NCBI GenBank assembly: GCA_028824295.1
Contig: JAPPED010000027.1
Span: 62,001-126,000 of the forward strand
Length of the DNA: 64,000 nt
Reading direction: 5' to 3'
DNA from: Rhodospirillales bacterium
GTDB taxonomy: Bacteria > Pseudomonadota > Alphaproteobacteria > TMED109
Below the pieces are notes generated by a model. That model was not told the DNA's origin and did no database searches. It worked only from the letters and a program-made list of their open reading frames with translations. The position numbers and the translations under genes were made by a program. This document shows, in pieces, positions 56,551 through 64,000 of this stretch. Each line of letters opens with the position of its first letter. The first letter of the stretch is position 1.

Positions 56551-57807
56551 CTATCGGAGTTCGGGGCTCCTCGACGACCCCGAGACCCGCAACCGCAGCA
56601 TGTTGAGCAGACTGATGACCGCGTATTCGCGCACGCGACGGCGGTCGCCGGGCAGGCGTACCTGTACCGCCTCGGCGCTCCCGCCGTGCGCGAGCCCGAG
56701 AAACACCGTGCCGTGCGGGTGCCCTTCCTGCTCCGCCGGCCCAGCGACACCGGTGGTGGCGATCCCCACGTCGGCACCGAGACGCTCACGCACGCCACGC
56801 GCCATCGCTTCGGCGGCATCGGCGGAGATCACCGGTCCTTCGGGCACGCCGAGGACATCGAACTTCACCTCGCTCGCGTATGACACCAGGGCTCCCCGGA
56901 AGACGTCGCTTGCGCCGGGCACCGCCGTGAGTCGCGCGCCCACCAGGCCGCCGGTGACCGACTCGGCCACCGCGAGGGACAGTCCCCGCTCGCGCAGCAG
57001 ATCGAGTATCGCCGATTCCATGGTCTGCTCATCGGCGGCGAAGATCGCGTCGCCGACGATGCCGCGCACGTTCGCCTCCTCGCGGGCGATGATCGCTTCC
57101 GCCGCCTCGGCGTTCTCAGCCTTCGCGGTGATGCGGATCTTGAGGCCCTCGATGCCGCTGGCCTGGAAGGCGATGGTGGGGTTGCCGGCACGGTCGAGCG
57201 CGTCGATCCGTACCGCCAGCAGCTCCGCGAGGCGCGATTCAGTCTCACCCCAGCTCTTCAGCACTCGGCTCTTGATCACGGCGGTCACCCCGGCCCGCCG
57301 CTTGAGGTCGGGGAGGATCGTCCCCGCCATCATCTCGCGCATCTCGAATGGCACGCCCGGCACCGCGTAGATCACCTGCTTCCCCAGCGGGCAGACGAGG
57401 CCGGGGGCGGTGCCCGGCATCTCGGGGATGAACGAGGCCCCGATGGGACAGTCCGCCTGGCGCAGATTGTTCTCGGTGAAGTGGCGCCCGCGCGCCTCAA
57501 AGCCGCGGCGAATCTTTTCTCCCATGGCGTCGTCGCGGACCAGCGCCACGCCCATCACTTCGGCGATGGCTTCACGCGTGATGTCGTCCTGGGTCGGCCC
57601 GAGCCCGCCACACAGGATGACGGCGTCGCTCCGGTCAAGCGCACGCCGGATGGTGTCGACGATCCGCACCTGGTTGTCCCCGACCTTCACCTGGAAGTGG
57701 GAATCGATCCCCGCCTGCGCGAGCTGCCCGCCCATCCACGACGAATTGGTGTCGACGATCTGTCCGAGCAGCAGCTCGGTCCCCACTGCGACGATCTCGC
57801 AACGCAT
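56551..57807 (-). CDS. cinA: CinA: competence/damage-inducible protein with nicotinamide-nucleotide amidase domain
   Basis: 418 residues. The N-terminal MoCF-like domain (1-170) has EIVAVGTELLLGQIVDTNS, ILCGGLGPTQDDITREA and IYAVPGVPFEMREMM. The C-terminal PncC amidase domain (about 255-405) has LAVAESVTGGLVGARLTAVP and TTGVAGPAEQEGHPHGTV. It deamidates NMN and possibly acts on ADP-ribose. Both domains are complete. Confidence 0.95.
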   Translation of the reverse strand: MRCEIVAVGTELLLGQIVDTNSSWMGGQLAQAGIDSHFQVKVGDNQVRIVDTIRRALDRSDAVILCGGLGPTQDDITREAIAEVMGVALVRDDAMGEKIRRGFEARGRHFTENNLRQADCPIGASFIPEMPGTAPGLVCPLGKQVIYAVPGVPFEMREMMAGTILPDLKRRAGVTAVIKSRVLKSWGETESRLAELLAVRIDALDRAGNPTIAFQASGIEGLKIRITAKAENAEAAEAIIAREEANVRGIVGDAIFAADEQTMESAILDLLRERGLSLAVAESVTGGLVGARLTAVPGASDVFRGALVSYASEVKFDVLGVPEGPVISADAAEAMARGVRERLGADVGIATTGVAGPAEQEGHPHGTVFLGLAHGGSAEAVQVRLPGDRRRVREYAVISLLNMLRLRVSGSSRSPELR

Positions 57808-58034
57808 ACCCCGGCGCTCCCGTGACGATGCCCCATGACGCGGCGCGCCATGCTACCCGCCGGGGTCCCGATCTGCGGGCACGAGGATCTCGACGGGCTT
57901 GCGGCACCTAGATCCCGGCCGCAACGGCCTGCCACATTCGCCGGTCGAGCCTGGCAAGAAGAAGGTGCCGAGGCGGCCGGGTGGCCGCGTGGGTCCGAGG
58001 CGCGAACCCGGATGGGCGGTCCGTGGCGGTCCGG

Positions 58035-59768
58035 TCAGGCGCTGCCACGCCGGCGGCGTTCCGCGTCATCCCAGGCGCTCAAGGGCTGGTAGTCCGGGAC
58101 GACGCTCAGGCCCTTGGTCGCGTCGGACGAGACGTCGCGCGACGTCACCACGTCGATCACCGCCGGCGCGTTCTCGAGCCCGCGCCGGATCGCATCGGCC
58201 AGCTCGGACGGATCCTCCACCCGCTCGCCATGGGCGCCCAGCGCCCGCGCCATGGCAGCGTAGTCGGAGTGGGCCAGCTCGGTTCCCACGATCCGCCCGG
58301 CGTAATTGACCTCCTGGTCGTAGCGTTCGATGTTCCAGCCGGCGTTGTTCGAGATGATGAAGACCGCCTGCGCCGCGTGCCGCACGGCGGTGTCGATCTC
58401 CATGGCATTGATCCCGAAGGCACCGTCACCGGTGACGCAGATCACCTGCCGCCGGGGGAAGGCCAAGGCGGCGGCGATGGCGAAGGGGACGCCGACGCCA
58501 AGACAGCCGAATGTGCCGGCGTCGAGATACGTCGTGGTCTGCAGTCCAATCCGCGCGAAGCTGAGAAAGTCGCCGCCGTCGGCGATACCGATGCAGTCGG
58601 GCGCGGAAATCTCCCCGATCGCCCTGAAGATCGCCATCGGATGGATCTTGCCGTCCTCGCCGGCCTGCGGTCCCGGGTCATTGCGCCCCCTCTCGGTCCG
58701 CTCCCGGTGCTTGGCCCGAAGGCCGTCGGCCCACGCGGTGTCCAGCCCGCCGGCATCGTCGCGAAGCTCCTCCGCCAGGGCCGCCAGGGCCGGCCCGACC
58801 GAGGCCAGCACTTCGGGCGCGCCGCGACGGTTGTCGTTCAGGTCGCTGGCCGTATCCGCGATGCGCATGAAGCGGGCATCGGGAAACACGCCGGGGGACC
58901 CGTACGCGAGCTGGTAGTCGAGCTTCCGGCCGAGCGTGATCACCAGGTCCGCCTGGGACATGGCGGCCGAGCGGACGGCACCGACGATCGACGGGTGATC
59001 CGGCGGGACCAGCCCGCGGCTCTCCTGCGTGTCGAGATACAGCGCGCCCGTGACGTCGAGAAAGCTGCTCAGCTCGTCGTCGGCGCCGCGCGCTCCCCGC
59101 CCCGAAATTGCCAGCGGACGCCGGGCTTCTCGAATGGCAGCGGCGGCCTCGGCGATCGCCCCGGGATCGGGAGCGATCTTGCGCGGCGGCTTCGGCGCCA
59201 GCCATTCATCGAGCACCAGTGTCGGCGGGACCGACTCGCGGAGCACGTCCGTCGGAATCTCCAGGTAGGCCGGTCCGGGCTCGCCGCCGTCGCCGGTCGC
59301 GCAGGAGATCGCCAGGTCCAGCTCGCGAATGACGTGCTCCGGGACGCGGGCCGTCCGCGCATACCGGGTCACGGGTGCGAGCAGAGCGACGTGCGGGACG
59401 TCCTGGAGCGGGCCCATGTTGGCCTGCGCCCGCGTCGTGCAGCCGCCGATCAGCAACACCGGAACGCGGGCGAGGTCGGCGTTGGCCATGCCGGTGACGC
59501 AGTTGGTCACCCCTGGCCCTGCCGTCGCCATGCAGACCCCCAGTTCGCCGGTCAACTCGGCGTGGGCATGCGCCATGTGCACCGCCGCGCCCTCGTCGCG
59601 CACGTCCACGATTGGAATTCCGAGCTGGGCGATGCGGTCCCAGATCGGCTGAATGTGGCCTCCCTGGAGACCGAACACGCGGCCGACGCCGCGGCGCTGC
59701 AGACACTGCGCGACCCAGGCGGCGACGTTGTGCGGGTCGGAATTGAGGTCCGTTCGCGGGCTGTTCAC
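58035..59768 (-). CDS. Thiamine pyrophosphate-dependent enzyme (acetolactate synthase large-subunit family)
   Basis: 577 residues with three TPP-family domains. The glutamate-containing [19 protein letters not shown] and [19 protein letters not shown] mark the N-terminal Pyr domain. The C-terminal PP domain has the Mg/TPP motif [13 protein letters not shown] followed by [10 protein letters not shown]. Typical relatives decarboxylate 2-oxo acids or oxalyl-/2-hydroxyacyl-CoA. The GTG at 59768 has GGGAGCAG a few bases before it; the longer start would overlap the ligase. It follows the acyl-CoA ligase closely. That pairing recalls 2-hydroxyacyl-CoA lyases, but the substrate is not shown. Confidence 0.88.
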   Translation of the reverse strand: MNSPRTDLNSDPHNVAAWVAQCLQRRGVGRVFGLQGGHIQPIWDRIAQLGIPIVDVRDEGAAVHMAHAHAELTGELGVCMATAGPGVTNCVTGMANADLARVPVLLIGGCTTRAQANMGPLQDVPHVALLAPVTRYARTARVPEHVIRELDLAISCATGDGGEPGPAYLEIPTDVLRESVPPTLVLDEWLAPKPPRKIAPDPGAIAEAAAAIREARRPLAISGRGARGADDELSSFLDVTGALYLDTQESRGLVPPDHPSIVGAVRSAAMSQADLVITLGRKLDYQLAYGSPGVFPDARFMRIADTASDLNDNRRGAPEVLASVGPALAALAEELRDDAGGLDTAWADGLRAKHRERTERGRNDPGPQAGEDGKIHPMAIFRAIGEISAPDCIGIADGGDFLSFARIGLQTTTYLDAGTFGCLGVGVPFAIAAALAFPRRQVICVTGDGAFGINAMEIDTAVRHAAQAVFIISNNAGWNIERYDQEVNYAGRIVGTELAHSDYAAMARALGAHGERVEDPSELADAIRRGLENAPAVIDVVTSRDVSSDATKGLSVVPDYQPLSAWDDAERRRRGSA

Positions 59769-59793
59769 AGAGCTGCTCCCAAGGTTCCGGCGG

Positions 59794-61344
59794 TCAAGCG
59801 CGGTCGCTGCCGCCAAGCATGTCGCGAAGCTTGCGGTGGAGGATCTTGCCGGTCGAATTGCGCGGCATCTGGTGGGCCTCGAGGAAGACGATCTCGCGCG
59901 GCCGCTTGTAGCTGGCGAGGCGTTCCCGCGACCAGTCCATCAAGGTCTGTGCGTCCGGCGCCTGGCCCGGTCTGGGCACAACTGCGGCCACCACGCGCTG
60001 GCTCCATTTGGGGTCGGCCACGCCCACCACCGCGACGTCACGTATGGCCGGATGCTCGCTCAGGACCTGCTCGACCTCGGTGGGGTAGATGTTCTCGCCG
60101 CCGGAGATGATCAGGTTCTTCTTGCGGTCAAGGAGCCGGATGTAGCCGTCGTCGTCGCGCAGCGCGACGTCGCCGACGGAAAGATAGTCGCCGCGGAACG
60201 CGGCGTCGGTTTGCTCGGGCAGGTTCCAGTAGCCCTGGAACTGGTACGGGCTCGACGAAAAGAGCTCCCCGGGTTCGCCGTCGGGGACTTCGTTCCCGTC
60301 GTCGTCGAGCAGCCGGACCGGCGCGGAACCGACCACTTCACGGCCGACTGTGCCCAGATGATCGAACTGTTCGTCCGGGTGCAGCGTTGTCACCCAGGCC
60401 GCTTCGGTCGAGCCGTAGAGCTCGTACAGCCCCGAGTTCGGAAACATCTCGATGATCGCCCGCTTGGTCTCAGCGAAGGCGGTGGCTGAGGAGACGACGA
60501 GTTTCTCGACCGATCTGACGACCTGATGCGATGACGCGACGTCCTGCATCATCGCGTAGTGGGTGGGGACAAGAGAGGAAAAGGTTATCCCTTCGCCCAA
60601 GGTCGCGAGACACAATTCAGGGTCGAAGCTCGACCGGGAGAAGATCGAGATGGTGGCGCCGCAGTAGAGGGACGCGGTGAAGAAATTGAGCGAGTTGGCA
60701 TGACACATCGGCATGACCAACAGCGTGTTGTCCCGCCGGTGGAGCCGGAACTCGATCTCGCTCATCAGGCCCACCATGGCCATGTCGGCGTGGCCGCGGA
60801 TGGCGCCTTTCGGGTTTCCGGTGGTGCCGGACGTGTACATCAGGCACCAAGGGTCGTGCGGCGCCGCAACGGTCTCGGGCTCGGTGGCCGCGGCGGCCGC
60901 GATGAGATCCTCGTAGGCCGTGTAGCCCGCGGGGGCATCGCTGCCGAAGAGAATGTACCGATCTGCCGGGAGGTCGAGGTCAGCCCGAATGGTCTCGATC
61001 GTGTCCCGGAGCGCATCCTCCACCAGGATCGTGGCAGCCCCGCAATCCCTGATGATGTAATCGGCTTCCGGGGCGGTCAGGCGGAAATTGATGGGGACTG
61101 CGACCAGCCCTGCCTTGGCCACGGCCGCGTAGATTTCGGCCCATTCGAGACGGTTGTAGGACAGGACCGCGACGCGGGCCCCCTTGGCAAGGCCGAGGCC
61201 GAGCAGCGCATTGGCGAGCCTGCATGCACGCGCGTTCCACTGCGCGTAGGTCAGCGTCCGCTCGAGGTCGCGCGCACCCGTGGCTTCGGGCCGGAGGCGC
61301 GCGTGCGCGCGAAGTATCTCTCCCGCATTCAAGAGGACTGCCAT
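59794..61344 (-). CDS. AMP-dependent acyl-CoA synthetase/ligase
   Basis: 516 residues. The ANL-family P-loop is [29 protein letters not shown] is the acyl-AMP motif. [20 protein letters not shown] and [14 protein letters not shown] precede the C-terminal domain with the catalytic lysine in [15 protein letters not shown]. It activates a carboxylic acid to its CoA ester. It is the upstream gene of the pair with the TPP enzyme. Confidence 0.94.
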   Translation of the reverse strand: MAVLLNAGEILRAHARLRPEATGARDLERTLTYAQWNARACRLANALLGLGLAKGARVAVLSYNRLEWAEIYAAVAKAGLVAVPINFRLTAPEADYIIRDCGAATILVEDALRDTIETIRADLDLPADRYILFGSDAPAGYTAYEDLIAAAAATEPETVAAPHDPWCLMYTSGTTGNPKGAIRGHADMAMVGLMSEIEFRLHRRDNTLLVMPMCHANSLNFFTASLYCGATISIFSRSSFDPELCLATLGEGITFSSLVPTHYAMMQDVASSHQVVRSVEKLVVSSATAFAETKRAIIEMFPNSGLYELYGSTEAAWVTTLHPDEQFDHLGTVGREVVGSAPVRLLDDDGNEVPDGEPGELFSSSPYQFQGYWNLPEQTDAAFRGDYLSVGDVALRDDDGYIRLLDRKKNLIISGGENIYPTEVEQVLSEHPAIRDVAVVGVADPKWSQRVVAAVVPRPGQAPDAQTLMDWSRERLASYKRPREIVFLEAHQMPRNSTGKILHRKLRDMLGGSDRA

Positions 61345-61909
61345 TGAACTCTTTTCTCCGAAGAGGTTTCCGCCGCCGCCGGACGGCCATCAGGCAACTA
61401 CGTTGGCAGCCCCACTCCCGGCCGAACCGTCCGGCCGGACAAGGGCATCATGCAGCCGGTTCGCGTATCCAACTGGTGTCCGTGGCATCGCCGTGCCGGA
61501 CCAAGATCGTTCCCGTCGCCCGGACACAGCGCGAGACCACGGCCCGCCCGAGTTTGTGATCGCACGATCACCCCTGATCAGCGGCGGACCCCGGCCCACC
61601 GGTGCAGGGCGCGTAACGTAAGCCGTTGTCGCCCGAAGTTCGACCCCCTCCGGACCGACTGTTTCTCGAGCGCAGAATCACCCGATCGTCAACGATCCGG
61701 CATCGGACCGTCCTGCCCTGGGAGAACGCGGCCACCGTGGCAATCCGGAAACTCCCCCGAGCAGCTTTCGCGCGGGGAACGGCAGCGCGCTTCACCGTTT
61801 CCGGCCCACTGCCCGGACTGGCGTGCCCAGCCTCGACCGGATCGTTGCTCCACGGTAGCAACGGTGATTCGGCTACAATTCGATGCTTGGTCCGCGGGGG
61901 AAACAGATC
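61345..61909. other. Divergent gene-free stretch before the aldolase gene
   Basis: About 565 bases between divergent genes, with no supportable open frame. TACAAT at 61874-61879 could be a -10 element for the aldolase gene, 31 bases before its ATG, but no -35 hexamer stands at the right distance. A promoter for the ligase operon must lie at the left end. Confidence 0.35.
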
Positions 61910-62695
61910 ATGACGGTCACGGCAGTTCGCGGCTTTCCCAATTCATCGTTGCGCAGCCGGGTCAGTGAGGGCGAATGGCGGACACGAGTTGATCTCGCTG
62001 CCGCCTATCGGCTGGCTCACCTGTACGGCTGGACGACATCGCTGATCTACAACCACATCTCGGCGCGGATTCCGGGGACCGATCACCATTTCCTGCTGAA
62101 TCCCTTCGGCCTTCGGTGGGACGAGATCACGGCGTCCAACCTCGTGAAGATCGATATCGACGGGAACGTTCTCGACGACACCCCGCACGAAATTAACAGT
62201 GCCGGCTACACCATCCACAGCGCCGTCCACCTTGCCCGGGAGGACGCGATGTGCGTCATGCACACCCACACCGAGGCGGGCATGGCGGTCTCGGCCCTGG
62301 AGGACGGCCTCACCTATACCAACCAGGACTCGATGATGTTCTACGGTCGCGTCGCGTACCACGACTTCGAGGGCCTCGCATTCGATCTCTCGGAACGCGA
62401 ACGGCTGGTGCGCGATCTCGGCGACAAGAAGGTCATGATCCTTCGCAACCACGGCCTCCTGACCACGGGGGTGTCGGTGGCTGAGGCCTGGGTCCATATG
62501 TTCTACCTTGAGAAGGTGTGTTCGACGCAGCTTGCGCTGCAGGCGGCAACGGCATCGGGCGCCAAGATCCGGCATCCGTCAGCGGAAGTCTGCGAACGGA
62601 CGGTTCAGCAATACGGAAACCAGGGGTGCGGCGAGCGCGAGTGGCCCGGGTTGCTGCGCCAGCTCGACCAGGCGGGAGTCGACTATCAGCAGTGA
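61910..62695 (+). CDS. Class II aldolase/adducin family protein
   Basis: 261 residues. The zinc histidines lie in CVMHTHTEAG and LRNHGLLTTG. YNHISARIPGTDHHFLLNP and EINSAGYTIHSAVHLAR complete the fold. Members cleave or form C-C bonds in sugar phosphates or decarboxylate small acids. The ATG at 61910 gives the family-like N-terminus; an ATG nine codons upstream is possible. No sugar kinase or isomerase lies nearby, so the substrate is open. Confidence 0.92.
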   Translation: MTVTAVRGFPNSSLRSRVSEGEWRTRVDLAAAYRLAHLYGWTTSLIYNHISARIPGTDHHFLLNPFGLRWDEITASNLVKIDIDGNVLDDTPHEINSAGYTIHSAVHLAREDAMCVMHTHTEAGMAVSALEDGLTYTNQDSMMFYGRVAYHDFEGLAFDLSERERLVRDLGDKKVMILRNHGLLTTGVSVAEAWVHMFYLEKVCSTQLALQAATASGAKIRHPSAEVCERTVQQYGNQGCGEREWPGLLRQLDQAGVDYQQ

Positions 62696-62951
62696 GGGCG
62701 GGCAACTGAGGTCGACTGGACGGTCCTCCGCCGTCCGCTGAGCATTCGCAGCCTCGTTCCGAACGCACAGCCCCCTTCGGCGGGCGTTGTCCGGCCACTC
62801 CGCATTGACTCTGGCCTGAATCCCGACAGCGACACGGCGCTCGACGATGGGCCGTCACCTTCAAGAGGCCGGACCAAGTGCTCCCTGATTCACTCCGGCA
62901 AATCGGATCGACATCGCGCCTTGGCACAACCGCCCTTCGGGTAGGTGGACG

Positions 62952-64000
62952 CTAGTTCCAGAGTGCCGAGATGGGGACAGCGGCCATCCGGTCACCGAAC
63001 GGCACGGTGACGTCGTGGTCGTACAGCACCAACCCCAGCACAAACTGTTCGCCGCACGCATCGGCAAGGCGGCGAAGGCCTGAGAAATCTCCGCTGACAG
63101 CGGTGGCCGACGCCTTCACCTCGATTCCCACGACCCTTCCAGCGCCGTCTTCAATGACAATGTCGACTTCGTTGCGCTCCTTATCGCGGAAGTGGGAAAA
63201 CGCGTACCTGTCGCCTGCCCAACTCGCAAGCTTAAGGATTTCTCCGAACACAAAGCATTCCAAAAGCGGCCCGAACGACGCCCTGTTTCTCCTAAGGTGG
63301 TCAAGAGAGAGATTCCTGAGTGCAGCGAGCAGACCGGCGTCCAGAAAGTGCAGCTTGGGAGACTTTACCAGCCGTTTCAGGGTGTTGCTGTGCCAAGGTT
63401 GCAGGGTCTGAACGAGATACAAGTTCTCGAACACGCCGACATACTTTTGTGTCGTCACGTGACTCATGTTGAGCGAAGATCCGATGCGTGAGTAGTTCAC
63501 GAGTTGCCCGGCGTGCTCGGCCAGCACACGCAGCAATCGGGGCATCTGGCTCAATTGGCCGACGCGGGTGATGTCGCGGACGTCGCGTTGGACAATGGCC
63601 TCGACGTAGTCCAGGTGCCATTCCCGCCGACGGCGCCTGCCGGCGCGGGTCAGGGCCTCCGGATACCCCCCCGCCAAGACCAATTCCCAGAGTTCATCGC
63701 CCACGACCGGTGTGCCGCCCTCCGGGAGTTCGCCTGTAAACACGCTGTCCAAGAACGTGTATCCGCGTCGACGGATCTCCGCCTGCGCCAACGGCAGCAG
63801 GCGAAGAATTGCCATGCGTCCGGCGAGCGAATCCGCCACTTGTGGAAGAACCATCAAGTTTGCCGACCCGGTGAGCAGAAACCGCCCCGGAATTGGACGT
63901 GTGTCGACCGCAAGTTTGATGGCCAATATCAGGTTCGGAGCGCGCTGCACCTCGTCGATCACTGCCCGGTCCAGGTTGCGTACAAAGCCCACGGGATCGC
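62952..64000 (-). CDS. DUF4143-type AAA ATPase, N-terminus outside the window
   Basis: At least 349 residues; the 5' end with Walker A lies beyond the right edge. Walker B AVIDEVQRAPNLILAIK and the sensor FLLTGSANLMVLPQV are seen, followed by LVLAGGYPEALTR and a winged-helix part. The C-terminal DUF4143 nuclease-like domain contains GPLLECFVFGEILK, FRDKERNEVDIVIED and VVGIEVKASATA. The D...E.K pattern is that of the PD-(D/E)XK fold. These proteins are common solitary accessory genes of unproven function; defence or element maintenance has been proposed. The intergenic part before it (62696-62951) shows nothing. Confidence 0.9.
   Translation of the reverse strand, partial: DPVGFVRNLDRAVIDEVQRAPNLILAIKLAVDTRPIPGRFLLTGSANLMVLPQVADSLAGRMAILRLLPLAQAEIRRRGYTFLDSVFTGELPEGGTPVVGDELWELVLAGGYPEALTRAGRRRRREWHLDYVEAIVQRDVRDITRVGQLSQMPRLLRVLAEHAGQLVNYSRIGSSLNMSHVTTQKYVGVFENLYLVQTLQPWHSNTLKRLVKSPKLHFLDAGLLAALRNLSLDHLRRNRASFGPLLECFVFGEILKLASWAGDRYAFSHFRDKERNEVDIVIEDGAGRVVGIEVKASATAVSGDFSGLRRLADACGEQFVLGLVLYDHDVTVPFGDRMAAVPISALWN

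Overview
The window reads as a high-GC alphaproteobacterial chromosome segment. Three things point there: the block dnaA-dnaN-recF-gyrB lying beside rpsT, a crotonase, mutM and ubiE; a five-gene atpHAGDC cluster without F0 genes; and a circularly permuted two-piece tmRNA gene whose tag reads ANDNSREVALAA. No rRNA, tRNA or CRISPR array was seen.

Layout. 0-13 kb is mostly accessory: a GNAT remnant at the left edge, a TonB-dependent receptor, Ada, a cytochrome b561, a decayed LysR regulator, two degenerate TnpB (IS200/IS605-type) tails, and a small metabolic set (FAD amine or amino-acid oxidase, acetoacetate decarboxylase-like protein, SDR, exported SMP-30-like protein). 13-16 kb holds a metallo-beta-lactamase-fold hydrolase and a class A penicillin-binding protein. 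16-24 kb is the replication cluster, read on the minus strand: rpsT, dnaA, dnaN, recF, gyrB. 24-36 kb is ordinary housekeeping: crotonase, mutM, ubiE, EVE protein, Rieske protein, Nudix, tadA, purD, xseA, an M23 peptidase, SDR, yciB, mtaB, dapF. ctpA-rppH (37-39 kb) and atpHAGDC (46.6-51.5 kb) converge on an accessory block at about 39.1-46.5 kb. That block holds an excisionase-like HTH gene, a kinase fused to a complete OmpR-type regulator, an exported trypsin-like/Sel1 protein and a barrel-type lipoprotein. 51-64 kb carries thiolase, class I fumarase, sspB, ssrA (tmRNA), a vapBC pair, cinA, a TPP enzyme with an acyl-CoA ligase, a class II aldolase, and the 3' part of a DUF4143-type ATPase that runs off the right edge.

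The most remarkable feature is dnaN. The single open frame at 19629-22043 encodes 804 residues, about twice the normal length, and consists of two complete, diverged beta-clamp units joined head to tail by a linker of about 20 residues. Both units keep the ATDGHRL and FPDY.RVIP motifs at a constant offset of 399 residues. This predicts a covalently joined, single-chain six-domain sliding clamp where bacteria normally use a homodimer.

A second notable arrangement is the tmRNA gene directly upstream of sspB, whose product in this class hands ssrA-tagged proteins to ClpXP. The tag-making RNA and the tag-recognising adaptor therefore sit side by side on the same strand.
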